From the NCBI RefSeq assembly GCF_002282895.1, contig NZ_NRRB01000004.1:186001-250000 (forward strand): 64,000 bases of DNA, given 5' to 3'. The stretch is from Paraferrimonas haliotis. GTDB lineage: Bacteria; Pseudomonadota; Gammaproteobacteria; Enterobacterales; Shewanellaceae. This document shows, piece after piece, positions 1-9,201 of this stretch. A program made the translations under genes and the position numbers. Below the pieces are notes generated by a model. It saw only the letters and a list, made by a program, of their open reading frames with translations. It made no database searches and had not been told where the DNA came from. The first letter of the stretch is position 1; every line of letters begins with the position of its first letter.

Positions 1-2118
1 GCCGTCGCCGCCAATGACACGGGAGCAATGGGCAACTTGGTGGTGGATGGCAAAGCCCTGGCCAGCATGAACTTTACCCAGTTTAACGCGCCTTATAATG
101 AAGAAAACTACGGTAGTGAGCACACTGCCCAAACCATAGCCAAGTTACTGACAATAGCCAATGAAGGTCGAGGGCAGTTAGGTAACCGAGCGTTAGCGCC
201 ATCGGATATTGCCATTCTTGTGCGCGACAGAACCGAGGCGAAAGACATTGTCAAAGCGCTAAGACGGCGTAATGTTCGCAGCGTTTTCCTAAGTCGAGAC
301 AGTGTATTTAGTGCAGAGATCGCGCCCCAACTGTTTCGGGTGCTGACGGCGATGGCCTCCTATCAAAGTCGCAGAAAGGTATTTGCTGCTTTAGGTACGG
401 CGCTTATGGATGTGAGCTCCGAGGACATTCAGCAGTTTCACCAAGATGAATTAGTCTGGCAAACCCATCAACAGCGATTCGAAGGATATCATGAGCTTTG
501 GAAGAGCAAGGGTGTCTTATCAGCCTATCTTCAATGGCTTTCTGATTACCAAATTGCAGCAAAGCTGTTTACAGATACGCTTAATGGCGAACGCCAATTA
601 GCGGACCTAAATCATATTGCCGAGCTGCTGCAGCAGCAAGCGTTGCAGCAGGATGGCATTAACAGCCTGCTCAACTACTTCGAACGTCAACTAAGCTCGA
701 AACCACAAGACGTCGATAACCAACGATTGCGGCTCGAAAGTGATAAAGACCTGGTACAAATTGTAACCATTCACGCCAGTAAAGGCTTGGAGTATCCGTT
801 GGTATTTTTAGCCAATGGTCTGTCTAGAAAAAGCGCGAAGCTCGCGGTGTACAGTGGTGAAACCGGCACCATAGTGGATTTCTCCAACCAAGCCACCAAT
901 CTCAAAAAAGCTGAGCAGCAGCGTTTGGCTGAAGACGTGCGGCTGTTGTACGTAGCCTTAACTCGAGCGTCTTACGGTTGCTTCATTAATCTGACCCAAA
1001 CCAAAAAGAAGCCTACCGGCACATCCGCTTTGGCGCATGTTTTAGGCGTAACTGACGATGAGCACGTAAACGAAGCCGCGCAAACGCTTGCACAACAACA
1101 TCCAGAGCTTATCGCTTGTCAACTCTATGAGGATGAGCCTGCAACCATGTTCGCCTCTAGCGCAGACAAACATGCGAGTATTGAGCATCGACGTCTAAGT
1201 CATGGCGTTGACCAAAGTTGGAAAATAACCAGTTATTCAGGGTTGTCTAGAAATTTACATACGCCCACATCCACACTTGATAAAGCGGATGATTTAGTGG
1301 TTGAGCCAGCACCAGAGACTTTGGTGCCAGAACCGTTTATGCAAAATCGGTTTAGTTTTCCTCGAGGGGCTAACCCGGGGACGGCACTTCACGGCATTTT
1401 CGAACATCAACAATTTGCCGACAACGACCCCGATGAGCTTGATAACGCAGTGGCGTCTCAACTGAGCCTGTATGGCATAGAAGACGCCGACTCTTGGCAA
1501 ACTGTGGTTAGTGAATGGCTAACACAAACCTTGAATACACCCATTTTGCTACCCGATCACAATAAAGAATTCAGCTTGGCAGCTTTGTCAAAAGGGCAAT
1601 GGTTAAGTGAAATGGAGTTTTTTATTAAAGTCGATGCCCAGGTTAACGATAGCCAGCTTAATCGCCTACTTGAGAGCTATCCAGTACTCGACGCCGACAT
1701 TGCTAAGCACAACCGAGCGTTAAAGTTTGATCGGTTCAAAGGGCTAATTAAAGGATTTATCGATCTTGTGTTTGAATTTGATGGCCGATATTACGTGTTG
1801 GATTACAAATCTAATCATTTAGGAAATAGCCTTAGCGATTATCACCCACAGGCAATGCAGAACATGATGTGTGAACATCGCTATGACGCGCAATTAATTT
1901 TCTATGTGCTCGCGTTGCATTTGTATTTAAGCGATCGCTTACCCAATTACCAATACGAGCAGCATATGGGCGGCGGTGTCTATTGCTTCTTACGTGGGAT
2001 GGACGGAATTACGCCTCAATCTGGGGTGTTTGTTGCGAAACCTGAGCAGAGATTGATTGAATCGTTAGGGCAACAATTGGGTGTGCAATCCGAGGAGGTT
2101 AACCATGATAACGCGTGA
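1..2118 (+). CDS. recB: RecB, exonuclease V beta subunit (3' part only)
   Basis: Partial gene: the frame is open from base 1, so the true start and the N-terminal helicase motifs lie before the window; 705 residues are visible. RecB is the 3'-5' helicase and only nuclease subunit of RecBCD, which processes double-strand breaks for recombination. Visible are SF1 helicase motif V (TIHASKGLEYP, fragment residue ~255), motif VI (LLYVALTRA, ~315) and the C-terminal RecB nuclease domain with its acidic/lysine core (GFIDLVF, then DYKSNHLG near residue 600). The end overlaps the recD start by 14 bases, so the two are translationally coupled. The first ATG, at base 28, is internal and not a real start. 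Confidence 0.95.
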   Translation, partial: AVAANDTGAMGNLVVDGKALASMNFTQFNAPYNEENYGSEHTAQTIAKLLTIANEGRGQLGNRALAPSDIAILVRDRTEAKDIVKALRRRNVRSVFLSRDSVFSAEIAPQLFRVLTAMASYQSRRKVFAALGTALMDVSSEDIQQFHQDELVWQTHQQRFEGYHELWKSKGVLSAYLQWLSDYQIAAKLFTDTLNGERQLADLNHIAELLQQQALQQDGINSLLNYFERQLSSKPQDVDNQRLRLESDKDLVQIVTIHASKGLEYPLVFLANGLSRKSAKLAVYSGETGTIVDFSNQATNLKKAEQQRLAEDVRLLYVALTRASYGCFINLTQTKKKPTGTSALAHVLGVTDDEHVNEAAQTLAQQHPELIACQLYEDEPATMFASSADKHASIEHRRLSHGVDQSWKITSYSGLSRNLHTPTSTLDKADDLVVEPAPETLVPEPFMQNRFSFPRGANPGTALHGIFEHQQFADNDPDELDNAVASQLSLYGIEDADSWQTVVSEWLTQTLNTPILLPDHNKEFSLAALSKGQWLSEMEFFIKVDAQVNDSQLNRLLESYPVLDADIAKHNRALKFDRFKGLIKGFIDLVFEFDGRYYVLDYKSNHLGNSLSDYHPQAMQNMMCEHRYDAQLIFYVLALHLYLSDRLPNYQYEQHMGGGVYCFLRGMDGITPQSGVFVAKPEQRLIESLGQQLGVQSEEVNHDNA

Positions 2119-3997
2119 TTGGATAACAACCGCCATCGCTGCAGGTCGCATTCGCGCTATCGATTATCAGTTTGCCAAATACATTTGTGCCGACTTAGCG
2201 GACCCGGTTTTTTGGCTGGCATTGCGAATGAGTCAAGCACAGGCGCAGGGGCATGTGTGCATTAATATTAATCAGCTGGTGAACGAGCCTTTTACGCCAT
2301 TATTGGATAGTAATGCAACTGATCAATCCCTTAGGTTTGCAGATCAAGGCACGGTTGTCAGACAGCTGTTAGCAAATCGTTTTGTGAGCGAAGCGAGCTC
2401 AGAGCGAAACACGCCGCTCGTGCTCGATGGTGATGATAACGACCCGCGTCTGTACTTAAGCCGTTATTGGTATTATGAGCGCAATGTTGCTCTGAACTTG
2501 CTCGATAAAGCTTCTCGTAACGTTGCAACGGATATCATTGGCGCTAACCGGCAACTCACCCGGTTATTTGGCACGCCAACAAGCAATGAGACCGATTGGC
2601 AGCGGGTTGCTTGCGCGCTGGCGATCAGCCGAGGGCTGGCCATTATTACCGGCGGCCCCGGGACGGGAAAAACCACCACGGTCATCCGCTTGTTGGCGTT
2701 AAGCTTGATGCAGCAGTCTCATCAACAACCCGTGGTGATTCGACTGGCAGCGCCCACGGGCAAAGCGGCGGTTCGTATGACCGAATCCATACGCAATGCT
2801 AAAGCTGGCCTCGCGTTAGATGACGAACTATTGCAGCAAATTCCGGAAAGCGCCACCACCATACATCGCCTATTAGGGGCAATACCGAACTCAGTGGAGT
2901 TTAGGCATAACCGAGATAACCCGTTGCAGTTAGATTTCTTAGTGGTTGACGAAGCCTCAATGATTGATTTGGCGTTAATGGCCAAACTGCTGGCGGCCTT
3001 GCCGGCGCACTGTAAATTGGTGTTACTGGGTGACAAAGATCAGCTGTCGTCGGTGGAAGCGGGAGCGGTGATGGGCGATTTGTGTCGCTTTATTCGGGTA
3101 AGTTATGACAGCACGTTAATGACATACAGCCCTCAGCATGCGCAAACCTTAGCCGATATCAGTCAGCAGTCGTTACATAAACATCAAAGCTCACAAGCCA
3201 ATGCTATCAGCGATTGTTTGTGCATGCTGCAAAAAAGTTGGCGCTTTGGCGGACACATTGGCGATTTGGCTAAGGCGGTCAACCAGCAAAACGTGACTGA
3301 AGCCTTGCAACTGATTCACAAACAGCATGGGCAAGGACAGTTAAATGGCTATCTTAGCGAGCCTGATAGTCAACGGCTTATTGATAACAGCCTGTCGTTT
3401 TACGAACCTTTGGTGTTGGCGAGTCATCAAGCAAGCGTTAAAGATGCTAATACCCTGCTGACTAAGTTCGATGGTTATCGTGTATTGTGCGCCACGCGTG
3501 GCGGCGAGTTGGGCACTGAGGCTCTTAACGAGCGCATAGAAGCCAGGTTGCTTAATCTTCCACAAACTCGATTGCAACAAGGGTTTTATCCCGGTCGGCT
3601 CATCATGATCACGGCCAATGATTATAGCTTGGGGCTGTATAATGGCGATATTGGCATCACCCTTGAGGATGAAGAGGGCCAATTGCGGGTGTGCTTCTTA
3701 CAAATGGATGGCAGTGTACGTTCCTTTCTACCAAGTCGATTAAGCCATTATGATGTCGCCTTTGCGATGACCATACATAAATCTCAGGGCTCCGAGTTTA
3801 ACCACGTAGCGATCGCGCTACCGCCAGAGCTCAAACAACAGCAAGTGCTGTCGAAAGAGTTGTTGTATACCGGAATTACCAGAGCCAAGTCGCAGGTCTC
3901 TATTTACGCTCAAGTGCCGAGTTTGAGACTTTGTATTGAACGAGCTACGGTGCGGCAATCAGGACTGTGGCAACAACTTCAGGCGTTACAACAGTAA
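2105..3997 (+). CDS. recD: RecD, exonuclease V alpha subunit
   Basis: 5'-3' SF1 helicase of RecBCD, 630 residues, near the usual RecD length. Walker A is GGPGTGKTTT (~183), Walker B VVDEASMID (~278), and the C-terminal helicase motifs are TIHKSQGSEF (~556) and LLYTGITRAK (~588). An in-frame ATG lies 24 bases upstream, but the ATG at 2105 has a strong Shine-Dalgarno (GAGGAGG) at the right distance and gives the family N-terminus. It overlaps the recB stop. Its 3' end overlaps the convergent NYN gene by 12 bases. Confidence 0.96.
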   Translation: MITRDWITTAIAAGRIRAIDYQFAKYICADLADPVFWLALRMSQAQAQGHVCININQLVNEPFTPLLDSNATDQSLRFADQGTVVRQLLANRFVSEASSERNTPLVLDGDDNDPRLYLSRYWYYERNVALNLLDKASRNVATDIIGANRQLTRLFGTPTSNETDWQRVACALAISRGLAIITGGPGTGKTTTVIRLLALSLMQQSHQQPVVIRLAAPTGKAAVRMTESIRNAKAGLALDDELLQQIPESATTIHRLLGAIPNSVEFRHNRDNPLQLDFLVVDEASMIDLALMAKLLAALPAHCKLVLLGDKDQLSSVEAGAVMGDLCRFIRVSYDSTLMTYSPQHAQTLADISQQSLHKHQSSQANAISDCLCMLQKSWRFGGHIGDLAKAVNQQNVTEALQLIHKQHGQGQLNGYLSEPDSQRLIDNSLSFYEPLVLASHQASVKDANTLLTKFDGYRVLCATRGGELGTEALNERIEARLLNLPQTRLQQGFYPGRLIMITANDYSLGLYNGDIGITLEDEEGQLRVCFLQMDGSVRSFLPSRLSHYDVAFAMTIHKSQGSEFNHVAIALPPELKQQQVLSKELLYTGITRAKSQVSIYAQVPSLRLCIERATVRQSGLWQQLQALQQ

Positions 3998-4459
3998 AGT
4001 GTCGTCAATGGCGTGAAAATGGTGACTTTGGTTGATGAGAGATTGAGCCGTTAACGAGGGCACACCATATACGTGGGTTTGGCAATCATGCTTGATTGCA
4101 ACGTGGCTGAGCAGTCTATCGAAATCACCGTCGCCACTGAGCAGCACAATGGCATCAACCGCCGACGCACTTTCTAACACGTCTATGGTGATGCCCACAT
4201 CCCAGTCGCCTTTAGCACTGCCGTCGGCACGCTGAATAAAGGGTTTTAGCTTAACGTCGAAGCCGATGTGGCGCAGCGCATCTTGGAATTTGCGTTGTTG
4301 GTCATCGTTACGCGCAATCGCATAAGCATTGGCGATAACGATGTCACCCTGAAAAGACAATTCCTGCCAAAACCGGCGGTAATTAAATTGGCGCTGGTAA
4401 GCTTGGCGAGTGGTGTAGTAGATATTCTGCACATCAACAAAAACAGCAATTTTATTCAC
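3986..4459 (-). CDS. NYN-domain (LabA/DUF88-like) putative RNase
   Basis: 157 residues, essentially one NYN domain of the PIN-like nuclease fold. The N-terminus carries the first acidic site (FVDVQN, Asp9). GDWDVGI supplies the second acidic cluster and LSGDGDFDRLL the third, the usual arrangement for Mg2+-dependent RNases of this family. Family members act on RNA, but the substrate cannot be read from the sequence. The gene is convergent with recD and overlaps its last 12 bases, so the two transcripts share complementary 3' ends. An identity as a housekeeping NYN protein is likely; a role linked to RecBCD is not shown. Confidence 0.85.
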   Translation of the reverse strand: MNKIAVFVDVQNIYYTTRQAYQRQFNYRRFWQELSFQGDIVIANAYAIARNDDQQRKFQDALRHIGFDVKLKPFIQRADGSAKGDWDVGITIDVLESASAVDAIVLLSGDGDFDRLLSHVAIKHDCQTHVYGVPSLTAQSLINQSHHFHAIDDTLLL

Positions 4460-4541
4460 AATAGATTAATGGTGTTAGAAAGTGTTTAGCCAGTATAAGT
4501 CAATGATTGCAAATAGAAAGGGATATCAATAGCAAGAGAAT

Positions 4542-4618
<77 letters not shown>

Positions 4619-4671
4619 TCCGAATGGTGACTGTTTTCTTAGATTTCAGTTGCTGGTGGTTACTGAAAAAT

Positions 4672-4748
<77 letters not shown>

Positions 4749-4764
4749 TCCGAAAACGTGGTGT

Positions 4765-4792
4765 ATCTTAACAGCGTACTTTTGTTTTGCAA
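4765..4792 (-). promoter_or_regulatory. Candidate promoter of the tRNA-fMet pair
   Basis: On the minus strand TTGCAA (4792-4787) is separated by 16 bases from TAAGAT (4770-4765). The -10 ends 17 bases before the tRNA 5' end, which fits a short 5' leader removed by RNase P. Assigned by consensus match only. Confidence 0.45.
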
Positions 4793-4863
4793 GTCTATTC
4801 TTGCGCAATTGGTTTGTATGCTCAAATAAACAACGAATCTGAGGGTTAAAGCCAAGATTGGCG

Positions 4864-4893
4864 TTATCATTTCATGCGCTCGACAGTTATAAT
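4864..4893 (+). promoter_or_regulatory. Candidate sigma-70 promoter of rlmKL
   Basis: A perfect -10 TATAAT lies at 4888-4893 with TTATCA 18 bases upstream (4 of 6 to consensus). Predicted start near 4900 gives a short leader before the rlmKL ATG at 4924. It is divergent from the tRNA promoter. Confidence 0.5.
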
Positions 4894-4923
4894 GACGCAA
4901 TTGTTTGAACAGAAGCCCATCCT

Positions 4924-7044
4924 ATGTATCAATTTTTCGCTGCCGCTCCTCGTGGATTCGAATTTCCATTAACCCAAGAGCTTATTAAACTTGGGGCTAA
5001 TGATGTAAAAGAAGCCCAGGCCGGAGCCTACTTCGGCGCAGACCTAGAAACCGCCTATCGCATTTGCATGTGGTCGCGCTTGCCAAGTCGCATCATCATG
5101 ATCCTGTATCAAGGCAAATTCACCACAGTGGATGAACTCTATGAAGCCGCTTTTTGTGTGGATTGGCCAGCGGTTTTCAGTGAGAAAAGCAAGTTTCTAG
5201 TGGATTTTGTGGGCAGCAACAAACTTATTAATAACACTCAGTTTGGTGCGTTAAAGATCAAAGATGCCATAGTGGATAGGTTTCGCGATGACGGCTATAA
5301 GCGTCCAGATGTAAGTAAAGAAGAGTGCGACATCCGCATCTCTGCCCGCATTAAGCGCGATCAAGTGACCTTAGGGTTTAATTTCAGTGGCTCTGCCATG
5401 CATCAAAGAGGCTATCGTGGTCGCACTGGTGACGCGCCCTTAAAAGAAAACCTTGCTTGCAACATGCTTGCTCGCTCGGGATGGCTTGACGATCAAAAAG
5501 ACATCATGGATCCGTTTTGTGGCAGCGCCACCATTCTAATCGAAGCGGCCATGATTGCTGCTGATATGGCACCAGCTCTTAACCGTAACCAACATGGATT
5601 CACCAGTTGGCGCGGTCATAACGCCAAACTTTGGGATGACATATACCAAGAAGCGCAGGCACGAGCCAGTTTGGGTGTAAAACGCTGTAAAACACGCTTC
5701 TACGGTTTTGATAATGACCCGCGCGTGGTTCGAGCGGCCAGACACAATGTGCAAAACGCCGGTGTTGCCGCGCTGGTAACCATTGAGCAAGCCGATGCCG
5801 TTGAAGCGACTCCACAAACCGAACAGCCCGGTTATTTAATAGCAAACCCTCCTTTTGGCGAGCGCTTGGGTAATTACAACAGCTTGTTACAGCTTTATTT
5901 TAAATTCGGACAACAGCTAAAAAGTCACTTCGGCGGTTGGAAGATAAGCTTACTGTCCAGTGAGCCAGAACTACTGCGAGCGATGAAGCTTAAGTTTGAT
6001 AAACGCATTCAAATGTACAACGGTAATTTGGAATGTGAGTTTTGTAATTACTCCATTCACGAAAATCGCCTCACGACTGATTCACCGGTGGACTTAGAGT
6101 TTGCACAATCTTTTGTGAACCGTGTTAAAAAGAATCGAAAAGCAATAGAAAAATGGGCGAAAAGCCAGCCCACCGATTGCTATCGTTTGTACGACGCCGA
6201 TATTCCGGAGTACAACGTAGCGGTTGATCGCTATCAAGATTATTTGGTGGTTCAAGAATATGCAGCACCTTCGCACATTCCGCAAGCAACTACGCAACGC
6301 CGTTTAACTGAAGTGTTGTTAAGCCTACCTGCGGCCACCGGTATTGAGCCAGATAACATCATTATGAAGACCCGGGCGAAACAGCGGGGGAGCGAGCAGT
6401 ATCAAAAGCGCAGTAATGAGTCGTTAGAGCTAATCGTTACTGAATACCAAGCGCGCTTTAAAGTTGATCTCACCCGCTACTTAGACAGTGGTTTGTTTTT
6501 AGATCACCGCTTAACTCGTAAGCTGGTGGGGCAAAAGTCAGCGGACAAATCGGTGTTAAACTTATTTGCCTACACCGGCAGCGCATCGGTCCATGCGGCA
6601 CTAGGAGGCGCGAAAAGTGTTACTACGGTGGATATGTCGCGCACCTATTTAGCGTGGGCACAGGAGAACTTCTCGCTTAATAAGTTATCCGGACGCCAGT
6701 ATCAGTTTATTCAAGCGGACTGCTTAAAATGGATCGATGATTGCACAACAGAGTTTGATTTGATTTTCATTGACCCGCCAACGTTTTCCAACTCAAAACG
6801 CATGGACACGACCTTCGATGTGGAGCGAGATCACGTCGCCTTGTTAACGGGCTTAAAGCGCATTCTGTCTGCCGGTGGAGAAATTATCTTCACCAACAAT
6901 CGCCGCAAATTTAAGATGGACTTCGATGGCCTCGCTGAGCACGGTTTAAAAGCCATTAATATTGATGCCAAATTATTGCCTTTAGATTTTAAACGCAATC
7001 CGCAAATTCACAATTGTTGGTCAGTCGTACGCCATGAGCAGTAA
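4924..7044 (+). CDS. rlmKL: RlmKL, bifunctional 23S rRNA methyltransferase
   Basis: 706 residues, matching the ~702 of E. coli RlmKL. The enzyme makes m2G2445 (RlmL half) and m7G2069 (RlmK half) in 23S rRNA during 50S assembly. The N-terminal THUMP region is followed by the RlmL methyltransferase, with DPFCGSATI (~197) for SAM binding and the catalytic NPPFGERLG (~309). The RlmK methyltransferase has LNLFAYTGSASV (~545) and IDPPTFSNSK (~615). It overlaps the following small thioredoxin-fold gene by 11 bases and starts a tight run of genes through uup. Confidence 0.97.
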   Translation: MYQFFAAAPRGFEFPLTQELIKLGANDVKEAQAGAYFGADLETAYRICMWSRLPSRIIMILYQGKFTTVDELYEAAFCVDWPAVFSEKSKFLVDFVGSNKLINNTQFGALKIKDAIVDRFRDDGYKRPDVSKEECDIRISARIKRDQVTLGFNFSGSAMHQRGYRGRTGDAPLKENLACNMLARSGWLDDQKDIMDPFCGSATILIEAAMIAADMAPALNRNQHGFTSWRGHNAKLWDDIYQEAQARASLGVKRCKTRFYGFDNDPRVVRAARHNVQNAGVAALVTIEQADAVEATPQTEQPGYLIANPPFGERLGNYNSLLQLYFKFGQQLKSHFGGWKISLLSSEPELLRAMKLKFDKRIQMYNGNLECEFCNYSIHENRLTTDSPVDLEFAQSFVNRVKKNRKAIEKWAKSQPTDCYRLYDADIPEYNVAVDRYQDYLVVQEYAAPSHIPQATTQRRLTEVLLSLPAATGIEPDNIIMKTRAKQRGSEQYQKRSNESLELIVTEYQARFKVDLTRYLDSGLFLDHRLTRKLVGQKSADKSVLNLFAYTGSASVHAALGGAKSVTTVDMSRTYLAWAQENFSLNKLSGRQYQFIQADCLKWIDDCTTEFDLIFIDPPTFSNSKRMDTTFDVERDHVALLTGLKRILSAGGEIIFTNNRRKFKMDFDGLAEHGLKAINIDAKLLPLDFKRNPQIHNCWSVVRHEQ

Positions 7045-7264
7045 GTTAACCTTGTTTCACACCGATGGTTGTCACTTGTGTGACGAAGCTCAGGCGTTAC
7101 TCGATGATATGGGATTGGCGTATCAATTGGTGGACATATGTGAGCAAACCGTTTGGCTTGAGCGTTACCGGATCCGCATACCGGTACTTACATTAGGTGG
7201 CAGTGAATTGGGTTGGCCTTTTGATAAAGACATGGTCAGCGCATTCTTGGAGAGCGTTAAGTGA
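7034..7264 (+). CDS. Small glutaredoxin-like protein (DUF836 type)
   Basis: 76 residues with the fold pattern of a mini-glutaredoxin: a first strand (KLTLFHTDGC), a redox-type CHLC motif at Cys13/Cys16, and a cis-Pro region at RIPVLTL. Proteins of this type often follow rlmKL in marine gammaproteobacteria; that statement is from general knowledge, not a search. It overlaps rlmKL by 11 bases and uup by 4, so it is made from the same message. Function beyond thiol-disulfide chemistry is unknown. Confidence 0.85.
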   Translation: MSSKLTLFHTDGCHLCDEAQALLDDMGLAYQLVDICEQTVWLERYRIRIPVLTLGGSELGWPFDKDMVSAFLESVK

Positions 7265-9186
7265 GTCTTATTAGAATTAATCAAGGCAATCTTGCCTTTG
7301 GGCATACGCCGTTACTAAAGGACGCCGATGTCGCCATTGAAGCGGGTGAACGTGTGTGTATTGTCGGACGCAACGGTGCTGGCAAATCCAGTTTACTTAA
7401 GGTGCTCGATGGTTCAATTGAATTGGACGACGGCGAGCTTAATATCAGTAGCGACGTTAACTTAGCCCGTTTACAACAAGACCCACCGCAAAGCAGCGAC
7501 ATCAGCGTCTATCAATATATAGCTCAAGGGCTTGCGGTCGTTGGTAATCAGCTCACCGAGTATCAAACCCTGAGCGCCGATCCGACACTGGCAAACGACC
7601 CCACCAAATTGAAGCGTTTAACGACTTTGCAAGAAAGCATAGACCGACTAGACGGGTGGCAATTCGATGCCCGGATTCACTCTATGTGCCAACGGCTTAG
7701 CTTGGATGCACAACAAACCTTATCGCAACTCAGCGGTGGTTGGTTGCGTAAGGTTGCGTTAGCAAAAACGTTAGTGAGTGAGCCGGATGTGCTCATGCTT
7801 GACGAGCCCACTAACCATTTAGACATCGATACCATTGAGTGGCTAGAGCAGTTATTGCTCAACTTCAAAGGTGCGATTGTGTTCATTAGTCATGACCGTG
7901 GCTTTATCGACCGACTCGCAACTCGTATTATCGATCTTGATAGAGGGGTGGCCACATCTTGGCCTGGGTCTTACCAAGCCTACTTGGAAGGCAAGCAAAA
8001 ATGGCTTCAAGTTGAAGCGGATCAAAATGCCTTGTTTGATAAACGATTGGCAGAGGAAGAAACCTGGATACGTCAAGGCATTAAAGCTCGCCGCACCCGC
8101 AATGAAGGCCGGGTTAGAGCGCTAAAAGCGATGCGTGAACAGCGTAGTGAGCGTCTCAAGAAACAAGGTAATGCCAAACTGGCCGTTAACGATGCCAATC
8201 GTTCCGGTAAATTAGTGTTTGAAGTAAAAGAATTATCGTTTGTTTATGAAGACGATTATCTGGTAAAAAACTTCTCCACTTCGGTGATGCGAGGCGACAG
8301 AATTGCTTTAATTGGCCCAAACGGGTGTGGCAAGTCGACTCTGATTAAGTTGTTGATGGAACAGCTGCAACCAGAATCAGGCAGCGTTCGACAAGGCACT
8401 AATATTGAACTGGCCTATTTTGATCAATATCGGCAGCAACTAGACGTAGAAAAAACTGTACAAGATAACGTAGGCGAAGGTAAGCAACAGGTCATGGTTA
8501 ATGGCCGTGAACGGCATATTCTAAGCTATTTACAAGATTTCTTGTTTAGCCCAGAGCGGGCGCGTACGCCCGTAAAAGCTTTAAGCGGCGGCGAAAAAAA
8601 CCGCTTGTTGCTTGCGCGCTTGTTGTTAAAGCCGGCCAATTTAATCATTCTCGACGAGCCAACCAACGATCTTGACATCGAAACTCTAGAGTTACTAGAG
8701 GCCATGTTGGTGGATTACCCTGGGACCTTGTTAATTGTGAGTCATGACCGAGCCTTTATGGATAATACGGTCACCAGCAGTTGGTGGTTTGAAGGCAATG
8801 GTCGTTGGCAGGAATATGTTGGTGGCTATGAAGATGCTGTTAGCCAAGGGGCGAAGTTCTATAAAGCTGAGCAAGACAGCGCTGCGCCGGCAAAATCAGA
8901 AGTTGAAAAAAGCCCGAAATCAAGTAAGGTAGAGTCTTCCAACAAGCGCCCTAAGAAATTGTCTTATAAATTGCAGCGCGAATTAGAACAATTGCCGGAA
9001 CAAATGGAAAACTTAGAAGTCGATATAGAAGAGCTACAAAAAAACATCGCTTCTCCAGAATTTTTTGAACAAGAACAACAAATAGTAAATGACAAACTCG
9101 CTCAGTTGGCTGACAAAGAACAGCAACTGGAGTCGCTTTTCGAGCGTTGGGAAGAGCTAGAACAGCTCAAAACAGACCAAGAGTAA
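7261..9186 (+). CDS. uup: Uup, ABC-F family ATPase
   Basis: 641 residues, GTG start overlapping the stop of the preceding gene. There are two ABC domains and no membrane segments. Domain 1 has GRNGAGKSS (~36), the signature LSGGW and LDEPTNHLD. Domain 2 has GPNGCGKST (~352), LSGGEKNRLLLAR (~441) and LDEPTNDLD. A charged linker joins them. The C-terminal ~80 residues are a Lys/Glu/Gln-rich coiled coil, the DNA-binding tail characteristic of Uup. ABC-F proteins act on ribosomes; Uup mutants also affect excision of transposons in E. coli. Confidence 0.95.
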   Translation: MSLIRINQGNLAFGHTPLLKDADVAIEAGERVCIVGRNGAGKSSLLKVLDGSIELDDGELNISSDVNLARLQQDPPQSSDISVYQYIAQGLAVVGNQLTEYQTLSADPTLANDPTKLKRLTTLQESIDRLDGWQFDARIHSMCQRLSLDAQQTLSQLSGGWLRKVALAKTLVSEPDVLMLDEPTNHLDIDTIEWLEQLLLNFKGAIVFISHDRGFIDRLATRIIDLDRGVATSWPGSYQAYLEGKQKWLQVEADQNALFDKRLAEEETWIRQGIKARRTRNEGRVRALKAMREQRSERLKKQGNAKLAVNDANRSGKLVFEVKELSFVYEDDYLVKNFSTSVMRGDRIALIGPNGCGKSTLIKLLMEQLQPESGSVRQGTNIELAYFDQYRQQLDVEKTVQDNVGEGKQQVMVNGRERHILSYLQDFLFSPERARTPVKALSGGEKNRLLLARLLLKPANLIILDEPTNDLDIETLELLEAMLVDYPGTLLIVSHDRAFMDNTVTSSWWFEGNGRWQEYVGGYEDAVSQGAKFYKAEQDSAAPAKSEVEKSPKSSKVESSNKRPKKLSYKLQRELEQLPEQMENLEVDIEELQKNIASPEFFEQEQQIVNDKLAQLADKEQQLESLFERWEELEQLKTDQE

Positions 9187-9201
9187 TACAGGAAATTTTT
9201 A

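Noticed and set aside
3986-4459. NYN gene as part of a RecBCD-linked defence module
   Set aside because: Only a convergent neighbour with a 12-base overlap; opposite strand and no other defence gene nearby.
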